From Saprospiraceae bacterium (GTDB taxonomy: Bacteria; Bacteroidota; Bacteroidia; Chitinophagales; Saprospiraceae), in contig JADJVN010000015.1 in NCBI GenBank assembly GCA_016710585.1, forward strand, positions 44,572-108,571: a stretch of DNA of 64,000 nucleotides, given 5' to 3'. The position numbers were made by a program, and so were the translations under genes. Of the stretch, positions 56,111 through 64,000 are shown piece after piece. Position 1 is the stretch's first letter, and the number at the start of each line of letters is the position of its first letter. The notes beneath the pieces were generated by a model. That model worked only from the letters and a program-made list of their open reading frames with translations, searched no databases and was not told the origin of the DNA.

Positions 56111-57218
56111 TTAAATATCATTTTCATCTAATGGAACGCCAACAGTTTTATGCATCAAATATGCCTTAAGAAATTCATCAATATAACCATCAAGTACATG
56201 ATCTGTTTGAGATGTTTGATATCCACTTCTATGATCTTTTACTCTTCTATCATCCAATACGTATGAGCGAATTTGAGAGCCCCATTCATTTTTCATTTTT
56301 GTAGCCTCGACTTGATTCCTCTCTTCCATCTGTCGCTCTATTTCTTTTTCATAAAGCCTAGATTTCAATGATTGGAGTGCTTTTTCTCTATTCTGATGTT
56401 GAGATCTTTCTTGTTGACACTCAACTACGATCCCTGAAGGTAAATGTCTTACACGAACTGCCGATTCTGTTTTATTGACATGCTGGCCTCCAGCGCCACT
56501 TGATCTGAATGTATCCCATTCTAAGTCTGCGGGATTGATATTAACTTCAATTCGATCATCAACCATGGGGTGAACGAAGACAGAAGAAAATGATGTCATC
56601 CTTTTGCCTTGTGCATTAAATGGAGATACACGCACGAGTCGATGCACTCCGTTCTCGCCTTTGAGCATTCCGTAAGCATAATCACCATTGATCTCTAATT
56701 CGGCAGTTTTGATTCCGGCTGCATCGCCATCTTGATAGTTTATAAGAGCTATTTTAAAACCATTTCTTTCTGCCCACATTTGATACATCCTCAATAGCAT
56801 TGCAGACCAATCGCATGATTCGGTTCCACCAGCACCAGCATTGATTTCTATATAGCAACTTAATTCATCTTCTGGTCTGTTCAAAGTAGATTTGAACTCC
56901 ATATCGTCTATGACGAGCAATGCTTCTTGGTATTTATTTTCTAATTCTTCTTCAGTAATTTCACCAGCATCACAGAACTCCAGCAATACATCTAAGTCAT
57001 CTATAACAGATGTAGATTTTTTAAATCCCTCAACCCAGCGTTTATTGGATTTAAGTTCTTTCATGACCACCTCAGCACGTTTTGAATCCGTCCAAAAGTC
57101 AGGGTCTAAGGATAGCTGTTCCTTGTCCTCAATTTCTAATATCTTCCTATCGACGTCAAAGAAACCTCCTTAGCTCGGCAAGTCGCCTTTTTAAGTCTTT
57201 AAATTGATCTATGGTCAT
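56111..57218 (-). CDS. prfB: Peptide chain release factor 2, with programmed +1 frameshift
   Basis: The gene starts at ATG 57218 (MTIDQFKDLKRRLAEL). At codon 21 there is an in-frame TGA in CTT TGA C (57161-57155), preceded by AGGAGG (57170-57165) three bases upstream of the CTT. This is the standard autoregulatory site: slippage by one base past the TGA gives LDVDRKILEIEDKEQLSLDP and about 368 residues. SPF (RVSPFNAQG) is the stop-codon reading motif and SSGAGGQHVNKTESAVR the peptide-release loop. RF2 ends translation at UGA and UAA; low RF2 raises frameshifting. Unlike other frame breaks in this window, this one is genuine. Confidence 0.97.
57155..57170 (-). promoter_or_regulatory. RF2 programmed +1 frameshift site
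   Basis: On the minus strand AGGAGG, TTT, CTT TGA C: an internal Shine-Dalgarno, slippery CTT and weak TGA-C stop in the canonical spacing. Confidence 0.95.
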
Positions 57219-57239
57219 AAGATACTTTAAAGAAGTTTG

Positions 57240-58142
57240 TTATTTAACTTTATTCATTTCTACATAAAACATAAGGTCTGCTTTAGTAGGGATCACTGGA
57301 GGTGATCCAGCTTCTCCATAAGCTAATTGATAAGGAATAAAAAATGTTGCCTTAGAACCTTCTTTCATTAAAGCAATACCTTCATCCCATCCTTTGATTA
57401 CTTGACCTGCACCAAGTGGAAATGAGAATTCTTCACCTCTTGAAAATGAATCGTCAAATCTTTCTCCATTGCTGATTAATGCTCCATAATAATTAACACT
57501 TACAGTTTTTCCTGCTTCAGCTTGAGCACCTGTTCCTTCTTCATGAATAATATATTTTATTCCAGAATTTGTTTTTTGTAATTTAGCTTTTCCAGATTTG
57601 TAATCTGCAAGATTCATTTTAACTTTTTCAATCAAGGCAGGCATTTGAGCTTGAGCTGCTTCAGCTTTTGCTTGAGCCATTTTTGTTTCAGCTTCTTTGT
57701 CAAGATTATAAGCAGCCTCATCTTTGATATCGTCCAAATACACTTCAAATGTTAGTTCTTCTGCATTAGGTAATCCTATGCTTGCTTTTGTAGCTGCATC
57801 AAGTTTTTGATACACTATAGCAGAATCTCCTTTACTCATTGCATAAATGACATCAGATATCGGCATTGCATTTTTTTGTTCGATTTTAACTTGCTTAGGT
57901 AGTTTGAATTTAATCATAGGGACCTGTTGCATAGATGTAAATACGATTGAATCTTTGCTTTTTACTGTATATCTAAAATATACATAATCACCTTCTTTTG
58001 CCAAAGGACCTTCATTGTCCTTGATCATTTTGTAATCAAACTCATTTAAAGTTTTTTTCATAGTAGCAGCCCCCATGTCCTTACAAGACTGAAGCATGCT
58101 AATTACACTGATTGCTATTACTAATAAATTTAAATTTTTCAT
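57240..58142 (-). CDS. FKBP-type peptidyl-prolyl isomerase lipoprotein
   Basis: About 300 residues from ATG 58142 (MKNLNLLVIAISVISMLQSC), where the lipobox Cys follows. The final domain is FKBP: GKTVSVNYYGALISNGERFD, FSFPLGAGQVIKGWDEGIAL, KEGSKATFFIPYQLAYGEAG; an N-terminal FKBP-like half (EGDYVYFRYTVKSKDSIVF) is degenerate. A FKBP protein on the periplasmic face of a membrane helps secreted proteins fold at proline bonds. The MFK extension to 58160 lies at the expected transcription start and is not used. Confidence 0.9.
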   Translation of the reverse strand: MKNLNLLVIAISVISMLQSCKDMGAATMKKTLNEFDYKMIKDNEGPLAKEGDYVYFRYTVKSKDSIVFTSMQQVPMIKFKLPKQVKIEQKNAMPISDVIYAMSKGDSAIVYQKLDAATKASIGLPNAEELTFEVYLDDIKDEAAYNLDKEAETKMAQAKAEAAQAQMPALIEKVKMNLADYKSGKAKLQKTNSGIKYIIHEEGTGAQAEAGKTVSVNYYGALISNGERFDDSFSRGEEFSFPLGAGQVIKGWDEGIALMKEGSKATFFIPYQLAYGEAGSPPVIPTKADLMFYVEMNKVK

Positions 58143-58160
58143 TATATAATATTTAAACAT

Positions 58161-59162
58161 TTAATTTGCAAAGATATAAAATGGTAGGACTTCTTTCAGT
58201 TTTTTAACCGTTTCATCTAGTCCCAACTTTGAGGCCCCTCCTGAAGCATTCTTATGTCCACCACCATTAAAGTGATCGCGACATAGCTCTTGTACAGATA
58301 TATTCCCTTTTGAACGAAGTGATAATTTAATGATATTGGGCTGATTCATTACCAATGCTGCGACGTTTACATTCTTTAACATCATCAGGTAATTAATAAT
58401 TCCCTCTGTATCGCCTCTCTGAATTTCAAATGACTTGTAATCTTCCCGAGTTAATGAAATGAGACCAAATTTCAATTCTGGAACCAGTTCCATACGATTG
58501 TGCAGACAATGACCCAGTAATTTTAAATATTTGTCAGGTTGGCTATTTAATACCAGTTCTTGAATTCTGGTGTCATCCAAACCAGCTTCCTTCATTATCG
58601 CTATGATCTTGAATACTCTTGCACTGGTATTGTGATGGAATGAACCCGTATCAGTCATAATACCTGTGTAAAGGCAATCGTAGATTAATTTAGTGTTTTT
58701 GATATTTTCTCCAAATTCACCAATAAACTCGAAAATCATTTCTGATGTAGAACTATAGGTAGTATCCGAGAAAATGAAATCTGCTATGGGCTCTGGATCC
58801 ATGTGATGATCTATCATCACTTTGGGCTTATTGCTCTGATTTACAGTAATTCCTAATTTATCAATTCGGTCTAAGGAATTAAAATCAAGCATAAAAATTA
58901 TTTCAGACTGCTTGATGCACGCTTCAGCTTGGTTTGGTGAAATATCAAAAATGATGATTTCTTCAGTGAGTGGCATCCATTCGAAATAAACAGGATATTC
59001 ACTTGGTAATATGATATTCACTTTGTGACCGTAAGATTGTAAAAATAATGCTAATGCTATTGTAGAGCCAAGCGCATCACCATCTGGATTCCTATGAGAT
59101 AAGATACTGATGTGTCTGGGTAAATTTAATAATTCCTTTACTTTTACGACTTCTTGCCACAT
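58161..59162 (-). CDS. DHH/DHHA1 phosphoesterase (NrnA-like)
   Basis: A 333-residue protein. DHH motif set: SHRNPDGDALGSTIAL, MLDFNSLDRIDKLG, KVMIDHHMDPEP and TGIMTDTGSFHHNT; C-terminal DHHA1 with HFNGGGHKNASGG. The size and motifs match NrnA (nano-RNase / pAp phosphatase), which degrades 2-5 nt RNA and recycles pAp. Some DHH relatives act on cyclic di-AMP products, so substrate is not certain. It is upstream of the FKBP gene with no gap. Confidence 0.9.
   Translation of the reverse strand: MWQEVVKVKELLNLPRHISILSHRNPDGDALGSTIALALFLQSYGHKVNIILPSEYPVYFEWMPLTEEIIIFDISPNQAEACIKQSEIIFMLDFNSLDRIDKLGITVNQSNKPKVMIDHHMDPEPIADFIFSDTTYSSTSEMIFEFIGEFGENIKNTKLIYDCLYTGIMTDTGSFHHNTSARVFKIIAIMKEAGLDDTRIQELVLNSQPDKYLKLLGHCLHNRMELVPELKFGLISLTREDYKSFEIQRGDTEGIINYLMMLKNVNVAALVMNQPNIIKLSLRSKGNISVQELCRDHFNGGGHKNASGGASKLGLDETVKKLKEVLPFYIFAN
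58169..58176 (-). promoter_or_regulatory. -7 promoter element of the FKBP gene
   Basis: TATCTTTG followed by CAAA on the minus strand lies within the last codons of the upstream DHH gene, 27 bases before the FKBP start at 58142. This fits TAnnTTTG. Confidence 0.5.
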
Positions 59163-59263
59163 AATTTGGTCAAAGGTCTAAAATTATATTTTTTAATATG
59201 TTTAAAATTGGTTAATAAGAACTGAATATTTAATGAAATAGCTTTTGGAGGAATGGTTTTGGC

Positions 59264-59271
59264 TAATTTTG
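59264..59271 (+). promoter_or_regulatory. -7 promoter element of ndk
   Basis: TAATTTTG with TTTG at 59244-59247 (spacer 16) lies 28 bases before the ndk ATG, which excludes an upstream start at 59245. Confidence 0.5.
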
Positions 59272-59298
59272 CCTTTATTAAACATAAAAAACAAAAAA

Positions 59299-59718
59299 AT
59301 GGCTGGAAATAGAACATTTACAATGATTAAACCTGATGCTGTAGAATCAGGATATATTGGTGGCGTTTTGGATATGATTTGTGCTGCTGGTTTTAAGATC
59401 GTAGCAATGAAATATACAAAATTATCGCTTGAAACTGCAGGAAAATTTTATGAAGTTCACAAAGAGAGACCTTTTTATCCAGAGCTTATTGCTTTTATGT
59501 CTAGAGGCCCTATAGTTGCTGCTATTTTAGAAAAAGATAATGCAGTTGAGGACTTTAGAACACTTATTGGAGCAACAAATCCAGCTGAAGCTGCAGAAGG
59601 AACCATAAGAATAAAATATGGTAAAAATAAGGGTGAGAATGCAGTGCATGGATCTGATTCAGATGAGAATGCAGCTATTGAAGGTGCATTTCATTTTGCA
59701 GGTACTGAAATATTCTAA
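59299..59718 (+). CDS. ndk: Nucleoside diphosphate kinase
   Basis: A 139-residue protein from ATG 59299 (MAGNRTFTMIKPDAVESGYI). GGVLDMICAAGFKIVAMKYT, HKERPFYPELIAFMSRGPIV, GATNPAEAAEGTIR and NAVHGSDSDENA (phosphorylated histidine) are all in place. It keeps nucleoside triphosphates balanced at ATP's expense. It is a single gene with its own promoter and terminator. Confidence 0.97.
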   Translation: MAGNRTFTMIKPDAVESGYIGGVLDMICAAGFKIVAMKYTKLSLETAGKFYEVHKERPFYPELIAFMSRGPIVAAILEKDNAVEDFRTLIGATNPAEAAEGTIRIKYGKNKGENAVHGSDSDENAAIEGAFHFAGTEIF

Positions 59719-59745
59719 GATTTATCAAGTTTAACCTATAAAAAA

Positions 59746-59776
59746 AACCTCGAAGTAAAACTTCGAGGTTTTTTAT
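59746..59776. terminator. Bidirectional Rho-independent terminator (ndk and SusD genes)
   Basis: AACCTCGAAG (59746-59755) and CTTCGAGGTT (59761-59770) form a perfect ten-bp stem, with an A run before and a T run after, so it can end transcripts from both sides. Confidence 0.9.
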
Positions 59777-59810
59777 TTTAATAGTTCGTAAAAACTATAA
59801 ATTCTTGGAT

Positions 59811-61258
59811 TTAAAATTTATCCCAAAATAATTTAGTGTCTACTTTGTCTCCACCAATAGCTGCTGCAGCATCATTATAATTTTTTGTATTTAAATTTTG
59901 CTCTTGCACTGGATAAGGATATCTTCTAGGTAGAACAGTTTCAGCATCAACTGGCGCAACCAATTGAGGATAATCTAATCTTCTGAATTCAGTCCATGCA
60001 TCAAAACCTCTATTATACAAAGCAATCCACTTTTGTTCGCCAATTTTTTGTTTGTAATTTCCTGTTGCAGTGGCATAACTTACCTTTGGATTAGCTAAAT
60101 AAGCCGTAGTAGAAGCTGCATCACCTCCCCAATATTCAATTGAAGCTCCAATTGCATTATTATAATGAGATTCAGCAGTTCCTCCAACATTAAAACCACG
60201 CTCTACAGCTTCAGCTTTCAAGAATTCAACCTCTGAATAGTCAATGAAAATTGACTCCAATGTTGGGTCAGTGATTCGATTGCTTGGCTTAGAGAAAGTT
60301 GAAAAATTATTACCAGAGCCATAGATTCCACCAGAATAGCCACCTGACGCATCTGTAGTAAAATAAAGCGGAATTCTAGGATCAGACAAATCTTTCATTT
60401 TATCAACTAAAGTATTAGCAGCTACGAAATCTTTTCTATTAGATTGAATTAAGTCAGTCCAAATAGGATTTGTATTTGGTGGAGAAGAAAGGTAATGAAA
60501 AGCAATGTTGTCACTATTTGAAGAAATAGCATGAGGGTGCAGCTGCTTCAACCATTGATTTTGATAGTGCAACATCAGAATCAGCTAAAATCATTCCTAG
60601 TCTTAATTTTAATGAATTAGCAAAGCTTAACCATTTTGCCATATCACCGCCATTTAATAAATCAGAAGAGCCAAACCCACCAGCACCTGTTTTGATACCT
60701 GCAATAGCCTTATCTAATCGAGTAGCTAATGATTTTGCCACAGTAGCAGCATCATCATATGATGGAGAAGTATTGTTTGGGTCCAAAGCTTTAGAATAAG
60801 GAATGTTGCCATATGTGTTCAATAATACTGAATAAGCATATACATTCATTATTTCTATACACATCAATTGATTGTTTTGCATATCAGCTGGAAACAAAAC
60901 TGCATTTTGTGTTGGAACTAATTTTGCAGATTCGTTTAGTGGTTTTAATACATCTAAATACACTTGGTTCCAAAAATTCTGAGGAATAGCCCACAGTACT
61001 AAAATCATAGTTAGACTCGTCGGTATAAGTGGTTTCAGTCCATTGTTGAGCAAGTAATCTGAATATATTGAAATTCACATTTGTGTTGGTTACGATATCT
61101 GACATTTGTCTCGCTGCACCAGCAAATAATGCTCCAGGAGTTGTGTTAGTAGGATTGATTTTATCTGAATTTAATTCATCAAAATTATCAGTACAACCAA
61201 CAATAAATAAAAATGGAAGGGCAATGGACCAAAATATTTTTTTAACTATATTTTTCAT
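59811..61258 (-). CDS. SusD/RagB-family outer membrane lipoprotein, split by two frameshifts
   Basis: Three frames (61258-60884, 61053-60514, 60575-59811) form one protein of about 480 residues. It starts with a lipoprotein signal (FLFIVGCTDNFDELN). The middle has YAYSVLLNTYGNIPYSKALD, and the end YNRGFDAWTEFRRLDYPQL, both SusD family marks (SusD-like 2). Breaks lie near 60985-61005 and at three G (60534-60536). It binds a peptide or glycan together with the SusC channel. It follows SusC by six bases, as in a Sus-type utilisation locus. Confidence 0.88.
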
Positions 61259-61264
61259 AAATTA

Positions 61265-64000
61265 TTAGAATTTTAAATTTAAATTAATACCAATTACTTT
61301 TACAGAAGGGTAAGCACCACCTTGATGACCTTGGATATTACCAGAACTCAATCCTTCTTCTGGATCAGCGTAAGGCAAGTTTTTAGATATGATCCAAAGA
61401 TTTCTTCCATACAATCCTACATTGATACCTTTTACATATTTATTAGAACCAAGGCATTTTGCTGGAAAATCATATCCAATATTTACTTCTCTAAGTTTTA
61501 CAAAACTTGCATCATAAATAAATGCTGCAGCAGGATTTCTTCTGTATCCATAAATTCCAAAATTAACAGCTGAAACTCTAGTTGTATTTACTGTTCCGTC
61601 GTCTTTTACGCCATCAAGGATGATTCCTCCTCCATCAGCATTCGGAGATCTAACTTTTGCCATTATCATTAGTTCTGCAGTCTCAGGATATAGTCCTGTA
61701 GCAAGACCATAATATAAGTCTAATGAGAATAAATCGCCTCCTTGTTTGATATCGATCAAACCACCTACAGTAAAGTTGCCAATTCTAAAAGTATTCGTAA
61801 TACCTGCAGTCCAATCAGGATTGATATTTCCGATAACTTCATTTGATGTTGCAGAAAGTTTGTAAAGTCCATTAGCACCTACAACTTTCTTACCATCTTT
61901 ATAAACAAAATTATTACCTCTTATCGTTCCATAGGCCTCATTTAGAGCCGCATTAATACTTACTCCACCTTGGAATGTACCTAATTGAAGATTGTCAATG
62001 CCTCCTAGGTCTAAAACTTTATTTCTATTTCTAGCCCAGTTTAAATCAATCCTCCAATCAAAATTTTTAGTGGTAACAGGTCTTAAGAATAAGCTTAATT
62101 CAATCCCTTTATTTTCAACATCTCCTGCATTAATAAATTTAGAAGAATAACCAGTAGCTCTAGAAACTGAAGCTGGGATAATTTGATCTATTGTATTCAT
62201 CTTGTAGTATGTAACATCAAATCCCAATCGATTGTCCATAAATCGCATTTCAAGTCCTGCCTCATAACTTTTAGTTCTTTCTGGCTTTAAATTTTCTTTG
62301 TTTTTTGTTGTAGAAATAGAAGAAATCGGCACACCATCAAATGATGTAGAAGGAATCGTTCTATCCAAAATGGTACTCACGCCCAATCTGTATGCGTCCA
62401 CTACACTCAAAGGTGGTGCTGTATTTCCAACTTCTGCATAATTCAATCGAACTTTACCAAAACTTAGAATCTTTCCAGAACCGAATAATTTATCATCTGT
62501 AAATACTAACCCAAGCGCTGCTGCAGGATAATAATAAGAATTATTTTCTTTAGGTAAGGAAGAAGCTTGGTCTCTTCTCATGGACAAATCTAAACTTAGA
62601 TAATTGTCGAAGATAAATGAAGTGCTTCCAAAAATACCATTCACTTGTAATTTTCAATGTTTCATCTGGAGCTAATAATGGATTTAAACTGTTAGACAAT
62701 GTGTAAAGTCTAGGTGTTGCTAATCCACTATTTGTTTTTTGTCTAATGCTTGCTATAGTTTGTTTGCGAACATTTGAACCCAATAAAGCATTGAATTTTA
62801 ATCTATCAGTAATATTTAAAGAATTAGTATAGGCTAATAAATCATAATTATATTCTTGATAATCTCTATCAAATCTTTGGTATTCTGAAACATCAACACT
62901 ACCAACAGCAATTCTTTCTTCTTGGTATTCATTGTATTTATCCAAAGAAATTGAGCCTTTCAAATTCAACCAACTTAATATTTTGTAGTTTAGACCAACA
63001 TTTCCAAAATATCTTCCTCTATTGTCATTGGAAAAATTCTCATGTCTTGTCCAATAAGGATTGTCCCAATAAATAGGAACTAATGCATCTGGATCAGCCC
63101 AGTTCCATGTAACGTTTTGTTTGTTTCTCAAATAAGCATCTTCTTGATCTTTGATATCCACATTGGTTTGCCACCATTGTCTAAAATTGGTCATTAAGTT
63201 TTTAGAATCATAACCTGTACCATATCTACCCTTACCTGTAACATTGGTATAGTTGATATTTGCGAAAGCTTGCAATGATTTTGTTAAATCAAATCCAGCG
63301 CCGAAATTAACCAAGTCTTTGGTCAAGCTACTATTGGGTAAAATTCCTTTTTCATCATTTCTGTTATAACCCAGTTTAAAATAACCAGCGCCGAAGTTTT
63401 TGTCGATTGAAATTCCGTGACTACTTCCTACTGAAGTTTCAAAAAAAGAACCAGGGCCATTTTTTGCTGCTACCCAAGGACGAGCTTTGCCATAGTTTGG
63501 TGAAAGAGGATCAAAAGCATCCCATTGATAAACCAATAAATTTGGATCAAATTTAGCTCCATGTGATGCGTCTTCAGATGTAGTAGCTACTAGGTCTTCT
63601 TTGCCATCACCGTTGATATCTCTATATAAAAATCGACCAGTTGGATCTTCATAATATAAGCCATATCCAGCACCATATTTATCTTGGTACTCAGCAAAGG
63701 TACTTTTGTCATAAGTTCCAAAGTTAATACCAGTATTAACGGTAATACCAAGTCCATCAACTTTTTTGCCTTTTTTTGTAGTGATCATAACGACACCGTT
63801 TGCAGCTCTAGAGCCATATAAAGCTGAAGCAGCCGCTCCTTTAAGTACAGTTACTGATTCTACATCATCAGGGTTAATGTCTGATGCTGCATTACCATAA
63901 TCGTAACCAGCTCTACCAGTACGTTGATTTGTAGTATTAGTGTTGGAGTTGTCTACTGGGACTCCATCTATAACAAATAATGCTTGATTATCACCAGTCA
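61265..64000 (-). CDS. SusC/RagA-family TonB-linked outer membrane transporter (5' end off the window), split by one frameshift
   Basis: The reading frame runs in from the right edge (plug domain: ALFVIDGVPVDNSNTNTTN, AASALYGSRAANGVVMITTK) to the C-terminal aromatic strand (SVKVIGINLNLKF). The N-terminal signal, carboxypeptidase-like and TonB-box parts are outside the window. The break at four T (62651-62654) sits between ETLK and LQVNGIFGSTSFI; removing one T restores the frame. About 900 residues are visible. SusC proteins import oligosaccharides or peptides bound by SusD. Confidence 0.92.

Noticed and set aside
1..64000. tRNA, rRNA and riboswitch genes
   Set aside because: I looked for cloverleaf arms, TTCGA-type T-loops and long leader structures in the intergenic gaps and found none I could support.

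Overview
This window is an AT-rich stretch of a Bacteroidota chromosome, probably from the Saprospiria/Chitinophagia side of the phylum. Evidence: a type IX secretion sorting domain and a GEVED domain on a secreted protease, a SusC/SusD pair, an Oar-like TonB receptor, lipoproteins with short lipoboxes, a DUF4296-like protein, and many promoters with the Bacteroidota -7 element TAnnTTTG. No rRNA, tRNA, CRISPR array, integrase or transposase gene was recognised.

Positions 1-8950 are accessory DNA. All genes there point left, and four attC-like recombination sites (about 128-265, 1299-1424, 4944-5027, 5877-5978) separate them. In three sites the stop codon of the upstream gene lies at the same place inside the attC core. 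No integron integrase is present at the end where it should be, so this looks like a cluster of attC sites lacking integrase (CALIN) or a detached part of an integron. From right to left the cassettes carry: (i) a 557-residue unknown protein plus a metalloprotease that closely resembles the catalytic domain of anthrax lethal factor; (ii) a two-helix membrane protein of unknown function; (iii) a DNA methyltransferase coupled to a decayed or mis-sequenced DGQHR-domain (DndB-like) gene; (iv) a Lit-like (peptidase U49-like) zinc protease. This is a small defence/toxin cassette array. The lethal-factor-like pair is the best candidate for an undescribed system.

From about 9.3 kb the window is mostly housekeeping: ssb, a Skp/OmpH chaperone, asnS, a DinB-like protein with a methyltransferase, lepA, threonine aldolase; a secreted metzincin, a GH2 protein that has lost its catalytic glutamates, an M28 peptidase, an OmpA protein followed by a long coiled-coil protein with a VEKRVEVP repeat; a sirtuin, the NAD(P)HX repair enzyme, M23 peptidases, alaS, a Gfo/Idh oxidoreductase, a polyprenyl sugar-phosphate transferase, an Oar-like receptor; SixA-like phosphatase, dynamin-like GTPase, folP, tamB, mutS2, tsaD, an RNA methyltransferase, prfB (with a textbook programmed +1 frameshift), FKBP, DHH phosphoesterase, ndk, and a SusD/SusC pair running off the right edge.

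Many genes, including conserved ones (asnS, lepA, tamB, nnr), are broken by single-base length changes, mostly in homopolymer runs. This points to uncorrected sequencing errors in the assembly, so split genes are given here as one feature each. A candidate small RNA with a good Bacteroidota promoter and a terminator lies at 9883-9996.
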